A model generated the notes under the pieces. It was not told the origin of the DNA and made no database searches. It saw nothing but the letters and a program-made list of their open reading frames with translations. A stretch of DNA of 64,000 nucleotides from an uncultured Bacteroides sp. GTDB lineage: Bacteria > Bacteroidota > Bacteroidia > Bacteroidales > Bacteroidaceae. Position numbers and translations under genes: made by a program. Shown piece by piece: positions 15,357 to 23,990 of this stretch. The DNA lies in NCBI GenBank assembly GCA_958477465.1, contig CAUEFX010000012.1, forward strand, positions 1-64,000, in the 5' to 3' direction. Each line of letters starts with the position of its first letter. Positions within the stretch are counted from its first letter, which is position 1.

Positions 15357-15914
15357 TTAGATGAGCCGTTTCTCTGCCATGTACTTCCAGAGCGGAGCGG
15401 CATGCAGTGATTGTATTATTTCATTGTTCAGCAGCAATTGTTTTACCTCTTCCAGTGTGAGCAGGTGTACCGTCAGGTCTTCCGTATCTTCCAGATGCTG
15501 TGGGGCTATGGGTTCCACATCGGTTGCCAGAAAACAATAGGTCACGTTGGTGTGTGTGCTGGGATTGGCCGATAACACCATGTATTCCTGCCACTTCCCG
15601 TTTCCGTATCCGGTCTCTTCCAGCAGTTCGCGTTGTGCGGAGACCAGCGGTGAAGCATCTTCTTTCTCACATACTCCGGCGCACAATTCATAGCAAGTCC
15701 GGGCTATTCCCGGCCGGTACTGACGTACAAAGATAAAGCGGTTGTCGCGGGTAATTGCGATCGTGTTCACCCAGTCGGGATACTCAAGGATATAATATTC
15801 CGGTATACAGTTGCCATTGGGCAATTGCATGACGTCACGGCGTACGGTGAGCCACGGCCGGTGGAAAAGGTATTCACTGCTGAGGGTCTTCCAGGTAGAG
15901 TCTTTTGTCTTCAT
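15357..15914 (-). CDS. NUDIX hydrolase (ADP-ribose pyrophosphatase-like)
   Basis: A 185-residue protein with the catalytic core of the Nudix box, RELLEETGY, whose Glu residues bind the metal. The upstream part (GVCEKEDASPLVSAQ) is one residue longer than the GX5EX7 consensus, a variation away from the metal-binding residues. The preceding IFVRQYRPG and ELCAG strands resemble ADP-sugar pyrophosphatases, which cleave ADP-ribose and similar compounds. Cytoplasmic. A -7 box lies 27-34 bases upstream. It is first in a likely two-gene operon with the TonB-like protein, whose function does not suggest the substrate. Confidence 0.9.
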   Translation of the reverse strand: MKTKDSTWKTLSSEYLFHRPWLTVRRDVMQLPNGNCIPEYYILEYPDWVNTIAITRDNRFIFVRQYRPGIARTCYELCAGVCEKEDASPLVSAQRELLEETGYGNGKWQEYMVLSANPSTHTNVTYCFLATDVEPIAPQHLEDTEDLTVHLLTLEEVKQLLLNNEIIQSLHAAPLWKYMAEKRLI

Positions 15915-15940
15915 GAAATCAAAGTTTGGTACATCTTATG

Positions 15941-15948
15941 CAAAGATA
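15941..15948 (-). promoter_or_regulatory. -7 promoter box of the NUDIX gene
   Basis: TATCTTTG on the minus strand matches TAnnTTTG exactly and implies a leader of about 20 bases. The -33 region is poor. Confidence 0.5.
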
Positions 15949-16131
15949 CTGCTTTTAGCTTAATTTTAAGGAAATAACGCACTTATTTCTTAAATAATCA
16001 TTTGAATATGAACAGGCTATCGGTAAAAATGCTATATTCACAGTAAATAAAAAAGCGCGTTAAGTAATCTGAGCAAGAGATAGTATATACTATATATATT
16101 TTCTATTATTAATTACTTAAATTCATTTTTT

Positions 16132-16818
16132 ATGGAAGTGAAGAAATCCAAAAGAGCAGCGATCGAGAGCCAACGCGGTACTTGGTTGCTTATGGGTTTT
16201 GTAGTAGTGCTTGCTTTCATGTTCGTTACGTTCGAATGGACACAGCATGACATCAAAGTTGCTACCGGCTCGCTCGCCGATGAACCCGTTTTCGTTGAGA
16301 CGCTTCTCCCTATCACGTATCCCGAAGAGAAGTTGGAACCACCGCCACCACCGATTATAAAAGCGGCAGAATTGCTCAATATAGTCGATGATGATGATCT
16401 GGAAGCGGATGCAGTGGTTTTGGGATTTGATGATTTTGAAGATCCGGTTGATGTAAAATACAGACCGGTTGTTGTAGAAACAGAAAACGAGCCAGTCGAA
16501 GATGTGATTTTTGTTACGGCCGAGAAAATGCCGGAGTTTCCGGGTGGAAATGGAGCATTATTCCAGTACCTTAACAAGAATATTAAGTATCCTGTTGTCC
16601 CCCAGGAACAGGGGATTCAGGGAAGGGTGATTATCCAGTTTGTGGTTGACAAAGACGGAACGATTACCGACCCTGTGGTAGTGCGCAGTGTAGATCCTTA
16701 TCTGGATAAAGAGGCGCTCCGTGTAATTGGAGCGATGCCGAAATGGAAACCGGGTATTCAGGGAACCAAGGCGGTGAGAGTAAAGTACACAGTGCCTGTG
16801 ACATTTAGATTGCAGTAA
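16132..16818 (+). CDS. TonB family energy transducer
   Basis: A 228-residue protein with a short cytoplasmic N-terminus, one TM helix (about 19-36, WLLMGFVVVLAFMFVTF), an acidic and proline-containing periplasmic linker (EKLEPPPPP) and a TonB C-terminal domain (about 130-228: MPEFPGGNGALFQYLNKNIK, GRVIIQFVVDKDGT, WKPGIQG). TonB couples the proton motive force at the inner membrane to SusC-type receptors in the outer membrane. ExbB/ExbD genes are not in this window. The gene stands alone, followed by a clear terminator. Which receptors it serves, including the SusC here, cannot be told. Confidence 0.92.
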   Translation: MEVKKSKRAAIESQRGTWLLMGFVVVLAFMFVTFEWTQHDIKVATGSLADEPVFVETLLPITYPEEKLEPPPPPIIKAAELLNIVDDDDLEADAVVLGFDDFEDPVDVKYRPVVVETENEPVEDVIFVTAEKMPEFPGGNGALFQYLNKNIKYPVVPQEQGIQGRVIIQFVVDKDGTITDPVVVRSVDPYLDKEALRVIGAMPKWKPGIQGTKAVRVKYTVPVTFRLQ

Positions 16819-16842
16819 GATCTTTTAATTGATTGAATGAAT

Positions 16843-16880
16843 GAGTCGGTCCGGTTGCAAACGGTCCGGCTCGTTTTTTA
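16843..16880 (+). terminator. rho-independent terminator of tonB
   Basis: GAGTCGGTCCG pairs with CGGTCCGGCTC, with one G-T wobble and one mismatch, and TTTTTT follows. Confidence 0.8.
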
Positions 16881-16953
16881 TTCCGGCATCAGATTATTCT
16901 CTATGAACTAAAAAATATATCTTTGCTGCTAAAATATAACAGCAGAAACCGCT

Positions 16954-17583
16954 ATGAACATCATACTTGCTTTAAAACGGCCTTTTATTTGGCTTTCCCG
17001 TTTCCGTCATCGCTGTGGATATGGCGTGCATTCTCCTTTTGCTTTTGAGTTGATCACTTGTCTTTTCTACGAGAAAACTCCTTATTATGCTTACAGGGAA
17101 TTGTTGCAGGAAGAAAAAAAACAGAAGAGGAATCATAGCAAGGGGTGGCGGGACGAGTCTCTTAAAGTAAAACGTCTGTTGTTCCGGTTGGTAAATAGGG
17201 TACAGCCCGGCACGATCATCGATTTTGGAACCCCATCCTCTTCTTCTTTGTATTTGCGGTCCGGAAAAGTGGCTGCCGGTTACACTTTCGCTTCCGAACT
17301 TTCCGAACTTTTTCTGGAGGCGGACGTGCCCGTAGATTTTCTTTATATACATTGTCATCACAATCCGGCTCTGGTAGAAGAGGTCTTTCGCATTTGTCTT
17401 GCACGGGTCACTCAACAGAGCGTTTTTGTAATTCGTGGAATCCATTATTCCAAAGCGATGAAGAATCTTTGGAAACGGTTGAAGGCAGACGATCGGGTAG
17501 GCATTACCTTTGATCTTTATGACGTGGGGATTCTTTTCTTTGATAAAACAAAGATAAAACAGCACTATATAGTCAACTTCTGA
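16954..17583 (+). CDS. degenerate methyltransferase-like conserved protein
   Basis: A 209-residue cytoplasmic protein. The start GYGVHSPFAFELIT and the body (GTIIDFGTPSSSSLYL, DFLYIHCHH, VFVIRGIHYS) follow the order of an O-methyltransferase Rossmann fold. However, the SAM-binding loop IDFGTPSSSS replaces the usual GxGxG, so it may bind no SAM. I know similar VHSPFAF proteins as a Bacteroidetes family without an assigned role. It sits between tonB and the cobalamin adenosyltransferase, and the promoter box at 17585 begins just after its stop. Function unknown. Confidence 0.7.
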   Translation: MNIILALKRPFIWLSRFRHRCGYGVHSPFAFELITCLFYEKTPYYAYRELLQEEKKQKRNHSKGWRDESLKVKRLLFRLVNRVQPGTIIDFGTPSSSSLYLRSGKVAAGYTFASELSELFLEADVPVDFLYIHCHHNPALVEEVFRICLARVTQQSVFVIRGIHYSKAMKNLWKRLKADDRVGITFDLYDVGILFFDKTKIKQHYIVNF

Positions 17584-17584
17584 T

Positions 17585-17592
17585 TATCTTTG
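17585..17592 (+). promoter_or_regulatory. -7 promoter box of the adenosyltransferase gene
   Basis: TATCTTTG matches TAnnTTTG. It begins two bases after the previous stop and implies a leader of about 35 bases. No good -33 element is visible. Confidence 0.45.
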
Positions 17593-17633
17593 TGTGTTAA
17601 CCATATAAAGCGAATCCCTAAAGAGCGTTGATT

Positions 17634-18197
17634 ATGAAAAAGAGCCTTGTTTATACAAAGACCGGAGACCGTGGTACTACCGGATTGATTGGAGGAACAC
17701 GCGTGCCGAAAACCCATATTCGTCTGGAAGCCTACGGCACGGTAGACGAATTGAATGCCAACCTTGGACTGTTGATCACTTATCTCAATGAAGAGCGTGA
17801 CAGGGAATTTCTCTTGCGTGTGCAGAATAAATTGTTCGCCATCGGGGCTTATCTGGCTACCGATCAGGACAAAGTACGGTTAAATGAAGCCAGCGTCATT
17901 ACCCCTGCCGATGTGGAGCAGATAGAACACGAGATAGATGCCATCGATGAAATCCTTCCTCCTTCAAGGTTTTTTGTTCTTCCCGGTGGCACAGCCGGTG
18001 CAGCCGTTTGTCACATTTGCCGTACGGTTTGCCGACGTGCCGAACGACGGATACTTACTTTGTCCGAAAGTACTACAATTTCTCCTGAATTATTGGCTTA
18101 TGTAAACAGATTATCAGATTATTTGTTCATTTTATCACGTAAAATCAATTTTAACGAGGGAAAAGAGGAAATATTTTGGAATAATAGTTGTAAGTGA
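17634..18197 (+). CDS. PduO-type ATP:cob(I)alamin adenosyltransferase
   Basis: 187 residues from the ATG at 17634; an upstream TTG at 17628 is less likely. The N-terminal ATP-binding motif (YTKTGDRGTTGLIGG) and the later FFVLPGG, RTVCRRAERR and LNRLSDYLF-like helix are hallmarks of PduO-type enzymes. They attach the adenosyl group of ATP to reduced corrinoid, forming adenosylcobalamin. In Bacteroides this cofactor serves methylmalonyl-CoA mutase in propionate production. No cobalamin transport or synthesis genes lie beside it, so it looks like a housekeeping copy. Confidence 0.93.
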   Translation: MKKSLVYTKTGDRGTTGLIGGTRVPKTHIRLEAYGTVDELNANLGLLITYLNEERDREFLLRVQNKLFAIGAYLATDQDKVRLNEASVITPADVEQIEHEIDAIDEILPPSRFFVLPGGTAGAAVCHICRTVCRRAERRILTLSESTTISPELLAYVNRLSDYLFILSRKINFNEGKEEIFWNNSCK

Positions 18198-18217
18198 AAT
18201 ATTTTGTTATACTTTTG
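18188..18217 (+). promoter_or_regulatory. promoter of the DUF2795 gene
   Basis: TTG at 18188-18190, a 19-base spacer and TACTTTTG at 18210-18217 form a full Bacteroides-type promoter. The -33 element lies inside the end of the preceding gene. The leader is about 45 bases. Confidence 0.6.
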
Positions 18218-18269
18218 CCGAAAAATAGAAACCTAAGATTAATATTCACAATTTAAATACTTATAGCTT

Positions 18270-18491
18270 ATGTATTGGACATTGGAATTAGCATCAAAAT
18301 TGGAAGATGCTCCTTGGCCGGCAACTAAGGATGAGTTGATTGATTATGCCATGCGTTCGGGAGCTCCTCTGGAGGTGATAGAGAACTTGCAGGAAATGGA
18401 AGATGAGGGCGAAATCTATGAAAGTATAGAAGATATATGGCCGGATTATCCGAGTAAGGAAGATTTCTTTTTCAACGAAGAGGAATATTGA
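18270..18491 (+). CDS. DUF2795 domain protein
   Basis: A 73-residue, very acidic protein. The segment LEDAPWPATKDELIDYAMRS (residues 11-30) and the following GAPLEVIENLQ match the DUF2795 family, which is predicted to be a small helical domain. The tail (about 45-73) is almost entirely acidic and aromatic. The role is unknown. It has its own promoter and a bidirectional terminator, so it is a single-gene unit. The strong acidity could suit binding to a basic partner, but no evidence points to one. Confidence 0.85.
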   Translation: MYWTLELASKLEDAPWPATKDELIDYAMRSGAPLEVIENLQEMEDEGEIYESIEDIWPDYPSKEDFFFNEEEY

Positions 18492-18514
18492 TTCTGAAAA
18501 AGTGACATAAATAG

Positions 18515-18552
18515 AAAATGCCCAATAGTGATGAACTTCCGGGCATTTTTTA
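18515..18552. terminator. bidirectional terminator
   Basis: AAAATGCCC at 18515-18523 pairs with GGGCATTTT at 18541-18549 and is followed by more T residues. It separates the convergent DUF2795 and porin genes and can serve both. Confidence 0.8.
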
Positions 18553-18559
18553 TTTATAC

Positions 18560-19747
18560 TTAAAATACAGGCATTTGCCAGATGAACCCTACGGATATGC
18601 GGTTGGTAGAGTAGTCTTCTTGCCCCAAAACTTTGGCACGGGAGGTGAAGTTGTACGAACGCCCCACATAGGTAAGGAAGAAATGCAGATTTGTTTCCAT
18701 CGGATAATACTCTATTCCGGTAAGATAGCCCCAGGAAGTACGGTAATTGCCTTTGGTTATGTCTTCGGTGCTTTTGGTTACCGAAGCAGTCTCGTACATC
18801 CCTTTTACGAATACGTTCCATTTGGGTAGGAAGCGATAGTTCAACTTGGTGACTACCGACAGATAACCGGCATCAAAAACGTTGTGTCCGCCGGGACGTC
18901 CGACGATTCCGGTAATTGTTCCGTTTCTGTCTATTCCTTCTTGTGCATACATAAAATCGAGAAACATATTAAATTTGCCCAAATTCAACTCGTTACCCAA
19001 TGCATAGTAATACATATTCTTACTTTTTGCTTCGTTTAAAATAGAAGCGGACCAACGGGTCTTGAATACATCGTTGAAATTTCCGTTCCAGTTCAATGTA
19101 TATACTAATGGAAGTTTTCCGGATCTCAAGTCGGGCAATTCCCCTTCTGCGTTTTCGGTAATTCCATAGGTGCTGTCAAATGAACCGTTCCGGCTGTTCA
19201 ATATCTGTAGATTAAATTGCTGGGTGGAGGTCAGATTATAGCCGATATTCAATCCGGTCATGAAATTGCTCATGTTTTCGATCATATCACTGTATTCGTA
19301 GATATCGATCGGGTTCAGATCGAATTCAATTCCGCCATAAGCAGTACATTGCTTGCCGGCAAAGAGGTTGACGCGATCGTTCAGCTTTATCCCGATTCCG
19401 GCATAGTCGATGGAAGTTGGGATATTATCAACCATTCCGCCTCCGTCGTTGGAGCGGTTCAGGCGTTGGCGATAGCGGTAGGAGAGCCAGTTGTTGATGT
19501 TTCCTTTCATTTCGATGCGTAGTTGCCTCATTCTGAAAGCCCCTTCTTCGAATCCGCCTCTGAAGTTTGCATCAAATCCTCCTTGCATATTGAGATAGAG
19601 GTTGAATTTATCCGATTTTTTCTTTACATCGGTCAGTTCCTCAAATAGCGTTTTATCAACCATGAATTTCTTATTCTTCTCTGTCTTTTGGGCGTATACT
19701 CCCTGAATACTACCCAAAATGAGTAGTATGAACATTAATTTTTTCAT
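18560..19747 (-). CDS. outer-membrane porin (phosphate-selective O/P-like)
   Basis: A 395-residue protein with a signal peptide (MKKLMFILLILGSIQGVYAQ) and beta-barrel composition throughout. The N-terminal strand pattern FNLYLNMQGGFDANF and MRQLRIEMKGNINNWLSYRY resembles OprO/OprP porins. The C-terminus ends with VGFIWQMPVF, a barrel signal with terminal Phe. It would form a diffusion channel in the outer membrane. It lies 28 bases after the asparaginase gene on the same strand, so I infer that it admits asparagine, aspartate or peptides for the pathway next to it. The substrate is not proven by sequence. Confidence 0.85.
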   Translation of the reverse strand: MKKLMFILLILGSIQGVYAQKTEKNKKFMVDKTLFEELTDVKKKSDKFNLYLNMQGGFDANFRGGFEEGAFRMRQLRIEMKGNINNWLSYRYRQRLNRSNDGGGMVDNIPTSIDYAGIGIKLNDRVNLFAGKQCTAYGGIEFDLNPIDIYEYSDMIENMSNFMTGLNIGYNLTSTQQFNLQILNSRNGSFDSTYGITENAEGELPDLRSGKLPLVYTLNWNGNFNDVFKTRWSASILNEAKSKNMYYYALGNELNLGKFNMFLDFMYAQEGIDRNGTITGIVGRPGGHNVFDAGYLSVVTKLNYRFLPKWNVFVKGMYETASVTKSTEDITKGNYRTSWGYLTGIEYYPMETNLHFFLTYVGRSYNFTSRAKVLGQEDYSTNRISVGFIWQMPVF

Positions 19748-19775
19748 AAACAGTCAGGCTGGTGGATTACTGATT

Positions 19776-20837
19776 TTAGTATTCGTTGAAATATTCCTGT
19801 ATCTTTTTCCAGTCATTGGTTTTGGTCAATGCAAGCATCAGTAACACACGTGCTTTCTGCGGATTTAATTCCTGAGATGCTACAAACTGATATCGGGTAT
19901 CGTTCACTTCTGCATCCAGCGTTGTTGGGCCGGTGGGTACTCTGGAAGAACGGACAACGAGTATTCCCTTTTTACGGGCGTCAATCAGTACAGGGAAAAT
20001 GTTTTTATGGATATTTCCATTACCTACTCCTGCATGGATAATGCCTTTATATCCGTTTTCCAACAAGGGAGTTACCATGTCGGCTTCAATGTTTGAGTAG
20101 CTATAGACGATACCTACTTTGGGAAGGGACTTCAGATAGGTCACGTCAAAAACGGATTGTAAGGTATGTTTCTTTAATGGAACCTGGTTGTAATGGACTT
20201 TTCCGTTGAATATGTAACCCAAGGCTCCGGAGTTGGGAGCTTGGAAGGTCTGCACATCGATCGTGTTCATTTTCTGAACGCTTTCCGCTCCTAAGATGAG
20301 GCCGTTCATGGCCACCAGTACACCCTTGCCTATGGACTCTTTGGCACCTGCGGTGACTACGGCATTGTAAATGTTGAGCGGTCCGTCTGCACTTAAAGCG
20401 GTGGAAGGGCGCATGGCTCCCACCAGCACCACCGGCTTATTGCTTCTTACTGTCAGGTTTAGGAAATAAGCTGTCTCTTCCATGGTGTCTGTTCCATGGG
20501 TAATCACGATACCGTCTATATCCGGACGTTTCAATAATTCGTTTATCTTTTTGGCAAGCGTGAGCCAGACGTCATCATTCATGTCTTGTGAACCGATTTT
20601 TACAATCTGTTCGCCGGTTACATTGGCAATATCGTTCAGACCCGGAACGGCATCCAAAAGGGTGCTGATAGCCACCTGCCCGGCTGTATAGTTTGTGGAA
20701 GTGGCCGAGGTACCTGTTCCGGCAATGGTTCCACCTGTTGCGAGGATGTGGATGTTAGGCTTTCCTGCAGCGAAAGCTACGGTTGCAGATAGTAATAATA
20801 CGACTACTATCAGACTTAGTTTTTTTAATTTTTTCAT
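19776..20837 (-). CDS. ansB: type II (periplasmic) L-asparaginase
   Basis: A 353-residue protein with a signal peptide (cleaved near AFAA), then the two asparaginase signatures: ILATGGTIAG (nucleophile Thr37) and HGTDTMEETAYFL with the Thr-Asp pair. The remaining active-site stretches are also present (VGAMRPSTALSADGPLNIYN). It hydrolyses asparagine to aspartate and ammonia, and the signal peptide places it in the periplasm as a high-affinity type II enzyme. It is the middle gene of dcuB-ansB-porin, with gaps of 33 and 28 bases. Its product aspartate would be taken up by DcuB and deaminated by AspA. Confidence 0.95.
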   Translation of the reverse strand: MKKLKKLSLIVVVLLLSATVAFAAGKPNIHILATGGTIAGTGTSATSTNYTAGQVAISTLLDAVPGLNDIANVTGEQIVKIGSQDMNDDVWLTLAKKINELLKRPDIDGIVITHGTDTMEETAYFLNLTVRSNKPVVLVGAMRPSTALSADGPLNIYNAVVTAGAKESIGKGVLVAMNGLILGAESVQKMNTIDVQTFQAPNSGALGYIFNGKVHYNQVPLKKHTLQSVFDVTYLKSLPKVGIVYSYSNIEADMVTPLLENGYKGIIHAGVGNGNIHKNIFPVLIDARKKGILVVRSSRVPTGPTTLDAEVNDTRYQFVASQELNPQKARVLLMLALTKTNDWKKIQEYFNEY

Positions 20838-20870
20838 GACTGAATGGTTGTTTAGGTTTAATATTACAGT

Positions 20871-22181
20871 TTAATAAATTTGTATGAACAGAAGTCCCAG
20901 TGCGATAGCCACTACTGTCGATACGATACCGGGCATCATAAAGGAATGATTCAACACATATTTACCTATTTTTGTTGTGCCGGTACGGTCAAAATTAATA
21001 GCTGCTACCACTGTGGGATAATTGGGAATGAAAAAATATCCGTTGACAGCCGGAAACATGGCAATGAGCATATAGGGAGAGATGCCCAAAGCGATGCCTA
21101 AGGGCATCAATGCCCGTACGGTAGCAGCTTGGCTGTAAAGTAGAATGGACATGATAAACAGGGCAATACCGAATAGCCAGGGCATTTCACGTACGAAACC
21201 CTCGATGGATTGGGTCAGTTCGCCCATGTTTCCCTGCAGGAAGGTATCACCCATCCAGGCAATGCCGAAAATCGCTATTACTGCTTGCATGCCGGCCGGG
21301 AAGACAGAACCTTGTGTCGCTTTCAGACCATCTGTCTTGGTAAACAGAAGAATCAGTGCGGCTGCCGATAACATCACGATTTCGATGATGGAAGACATTC
21401 CTAACGTAACGGTCTCTCCGTCTATCAGAAAAGAAGGGCGCATCCCTTCAAACGATCCGAAAAACACTATAAATATGGTGGCCAGTATGAAGATAAGTAC
21501 GGAAATCAATGCATGACGTTTGTTTTGTACATCTTTAATGGTCACTTTGTGCTCTTTGATGAGGCCTTCTGCTATGCGTTTCTGATATTCGGGGTCGTCT
21601 GCCAACTCTTTTCCTACACGCATCGAGAAGAAAGCCCCTACCAATACACCGATAATCGTTGCGGGAATCGTTATTTTAAGAATATCGAATAAAGTAATAT
21701 CGAATCCGGCAAGCAAGCCTAATAAGGCTACGGTCGCTGCTGATATAGGACTTGCCGTAATGGCTTGTTGTGACGCGATGACGGCAATGCCGAGGGGCCT
21801 TTCGGGGCGGATCTTGGTTTCGGTAGCTACCTCTGCTATTACCGGAAGAACGGAGTATGCAACGTGTCCTGTTCCGGCTACAAACGTAAACAGATAGGTT
21901 ACGACCGGACTTAGAATGGTAACATGAGCCGGATTTTTACGCAATAATTTTTCGGCCAGCTTTACCATGTAGTCGAGACCGCCTGCGGCTTGCATACATG
22001 AAGCTGCTGAAATGACGGCGGCGATCATCAGCATGACGTCTATCGGAGGGGCTGTGGGCTGTAATCCAAAACCGAAAGTAAGTATGGCAAGTCCGACACC
22101 GCCCATAACTCCGAGTCCGATGCCGCCCAAACGGGCGCCGATGATAATTGCGGTTAATACGAATGCTAATTGTAAAATCAT
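20871..22181 (-). CDS. dcuB: anaerobic C4-dicarboxylate transporter
   Basis: A 436-residue inner-membrane protein with about 10-12 hydrophobic segments and the Dcu landmarks FVAGTGHVAYSVLPVIAEVA and AVIASQQAITASPISAA. Dcu carriers exchange fumarate, malate or aspartate for succinate under anaerobic conditions. Placement beside asparaginase and AspA suggests uptake of periplasmic aspartate with efflux of succinate. Whether it is closer to DcuA or DcuB cannot be decided from reading alone. It is the first gene of the minus-strand unit, with a -7 box and an operator-like dyad upstream. Confidence 0.9.
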   Translation of the reverse strand: MILQLAFVLTAIIIGARLGGIGLGVMGGVGLAILTFGFGLQPTAPPIDVMLMIAAVISAASCMQAAGGLDYMVKLAEKLLRKNPAHVTILSPVVTYLFTFVAGTGHVAYSVLPVIAEVATETKIRPERPLGIAVIASQQAITASPISAATVALLGLLAGFDITLFDILKITIPATIIGVLVGAFFSMRVGKELADDPEYQKRIAEGLIKEHKVTIKDVQNKRHALISVLIFILATIFIVFFGSFEGMRPSFLIDGETVTLGMSSIIEIVMLSAAALILLFTKTDGLKATQGSVFPAGMQAVIAIFGIAWMGDTFLQGNMGELTQSIEGFVREMPWLFGIALFIMSILLYSQAATVRALMPLGIALGISPYMLIAMFPAVNGYFFIPNYPTVVAAINFDRTGTTKIGKYVLNHSFMMPGIVSTVVAIALGLLFIQIY

Positions 22182-22204
22182 ATCATTTCTTTTAGGTATA
22201 CTGA

Positions 22205-22226
22205 CAAAGATAACAGAAATCTGTTA
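22205..22226 (-). promoter_or_regulatory. dcuB promoter with operator-like dyad
   Basis: On the minus strand TATCTTTG (22212-22205) matches the -7 box. Directly upstream, overlapping it by two bases, is TAACAGA-AA-TCTGTTA (22211-22226), an exact dyad with seven-base arms, in the position of a repressor or activator site. No good -33 element is seen, which fits a promoter that needs an activator. Confidence 0.5.
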
Positions 22227-22233
22227 CTATGGC

Positions 22234-22362
22234 TTAGAGCCTGTTTGTTTTTTCCCCCTTAAAATTTTTATCAGTTTGTTTTGAGTTTATTCCCGGTCTG
22301 TTTCCCTGTTAAAAAAATAACTCTCAAAATAATGCCGGACAAAATTTAAGCAGGCTCTTAAA
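22234..22362. repeat. foldback (MITE-like) element between dcuB and aspA
   Basis: TTAGAGCCTGTTTG at the left and, inverted at the right, TTAAGAGCCTGCTTAAA are near-identical ends of a segment of about 129 bases. Further inside, TTTTGAGTTTATT and AATAACTCTCAAAA are also roughly inverted. It has no ORF. Confidence 0.45.
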
Positions 22363-22469
22363 CAACAAAAAAAACGTTGAATGGTTTTTGCGTATTTATT
22401 AAAACAATAACAGCCGGGGTTGGTTATTATATCTGGAATAAATAAAATATCCTATTAAAAATAGAAATC

Positions 22470-23903
22470 ATGGAACAGAATTTATCAAGAGAAACCCGTA
22501 CGGAAAGCGATCTGATCGGTAGCCGTGAGGTACCGGCAGATGCGTTGTACGGTGTTCAGACATTAAGAGGAATTGAGAATTTCCGTATCAGTAAATTTCA
22601 TTTAAACGAGTATCCTTTGTTTATAAATGCGCTCGCTATCACCAAAATGGGGGCGGCGGTTACCAACTATGAACTCGGCTTATTGACCAAGGAGCAGGCT
22701 GATGCTATCCTTAAAGCGTGTAAAGAAATTGTTGAAGGCGAACATCACGAGCAGTTTCCGGTGGATATGATTCAGGGCGGTGCCGGAACAACTACCAATA
22801 TGAATGCCAATGAAGTGATAGCAAACCGTGCGCTCGAGTTGATGGGACATCAGCGGGGAGAGTATCAATATTGCTCGCCCAACGATCACGTGAACCGTTC
22901 GCAATCTACCAATGATGCCTATCCCACGGCTATACACCTCGGCATGTACTGTACCCATCTCAAATTAGTGAAACATTTCAGTGAGTTGATCGAGGCTTTT
23001 CAGAAGAAAGCCACTTCGTTTGCACATGTTATCAAGATGGGGCGTACTCAGTTGGAAGATGCAGTACCGATGACTTTGGGACAGACATTTAACGGCTTTG
23101 CAAGTATTCTTCGTGATGAGATTAAGAATCTGGATTTTGCAGCACAGGATTTTCTGACAGTCAACATGGGGGCTACCGCTATCGGAACCGGAATTACTGC
23201 CGAACCGGAATATGCAGAAAAATGTGTGGAGGCACTGCGCAAAATTACCGGGTTGGATATCAGGCTGGCCGAAGATTTGGTGGGTGCCACTTCGGATACT
23301 TCCGCCATGGTGGGGTATTCGTCGGCTATGCGGCGTGTTGCAGTGAAGATGAATAAGATTTGTAATGACTTGCGTCTGTTGGCTTCCGGTCCGCGTTGTG
23401 GTTTAGGGGAGATTAATCTTCCTGCCATGCAGCCCGGATCGTCTATTATGCCGGGCAAGGTCAATCCGGTGATTCCCGAGGTGATGAATCAGATTTCTTA
23501 TAAGGTGATCGGTAATGACCTTTGTGTAGCCATGAGCGGTGAAGCGGCACAAATGGAACTCAATGCGATGGAACCCGTGATGGCTCAGTGTTGTTTTGAA
23601 TCGGCGGATCTGTTGATGAACGGATTTGACACCTTGCGTACTTTATGTATCGATGGTATTACGGCTAATGAGGAAGTTTGCCGTCGTTATGTGCACGACA
23701 GCATTGGTGTAGTTACTGCACTTAATCCTGTCATCGGTTATAAGAACTCCACAAGGATTGCCAAAGAGGCTCTTGAAACCGGTAAGGGTGTTTATGAATT
23801 GGTATTGGAACATGGCATTCTTTCGAAGAAAGATCTCGATACTATCTTGAAGCCGGAAAATATGATCAAGCCGGTAAAGTTGGATATTAAGCCTGATAAA
23901 TGA
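22470..23903 (+). CDS. aspA: aspartate ammonia-lyase
   Basis: A 477-residue cytoplasmic enzyme of the fumarase/aspartase superfamily, with the signature GSSIMPGKVNP whose Ser-containing loop supplies the catalytic base. Also present are GGAGTTTNMNANEVIANRAL and NDHVNRSQSTNDAYPTA. The last two, together with the QTLRGIENF start, favour aspartase over fumarase. It converts aspartate to fumarate and ammonia. It is divergent from dcuB, so both could be controlled from the shared 288-base region, where TATATCTG at 22428-22435 is a possible -7 box. Fumarate would feed fumarate reductase. Confidence 0.95.
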   Translation: MEQNLSRETRTESDLIGSREVPADALYGVQTLRGIENFRISKFHLNEYPLFINALAITKMGAAVTNYELGLLTKEQADAILKACKEIVEGEHHEQFPVDMIQGGAGTTTNMNANEVIANRALELMGHQRGEYQYCSPNDHVNRSQSTNDAYPTAIHLGMYCTHLKLVKHFSELIEAFQKKATSFAHVIKMGRTQLEDAVPMTLGQTFNGFASILRDEIKNLDFAAQDFLTVNMGATAIGTGITAEPEYAEKCVEALRKITGLDIRLAEDLVGATSDTSAMVGYSSAMRRVAVKMNKICNDLRLLASGPRCGLGEINLPAMQPGSSIMPGKVNPVIPEVMNQISYKVIGNDLCVAMSGEAAQMELNAMEPVMAQCCFESADLLMNGFDTLRTLCIDGITANEEVCRRYVHDSIGVVTALNPVIGYKNSTRIAKEALETGKGVYELVLEHGILSKKDLDTILKPENMIKPVKLDIKPDK

Positions 23904-23990
23904 CGGTTTTCTTTGATTAGACCAAGATAAATGTGTGAATCCGTGTTCCTTTTACACAATTTTTTTCCGGTTTTTCAGTTCTTTATACTG

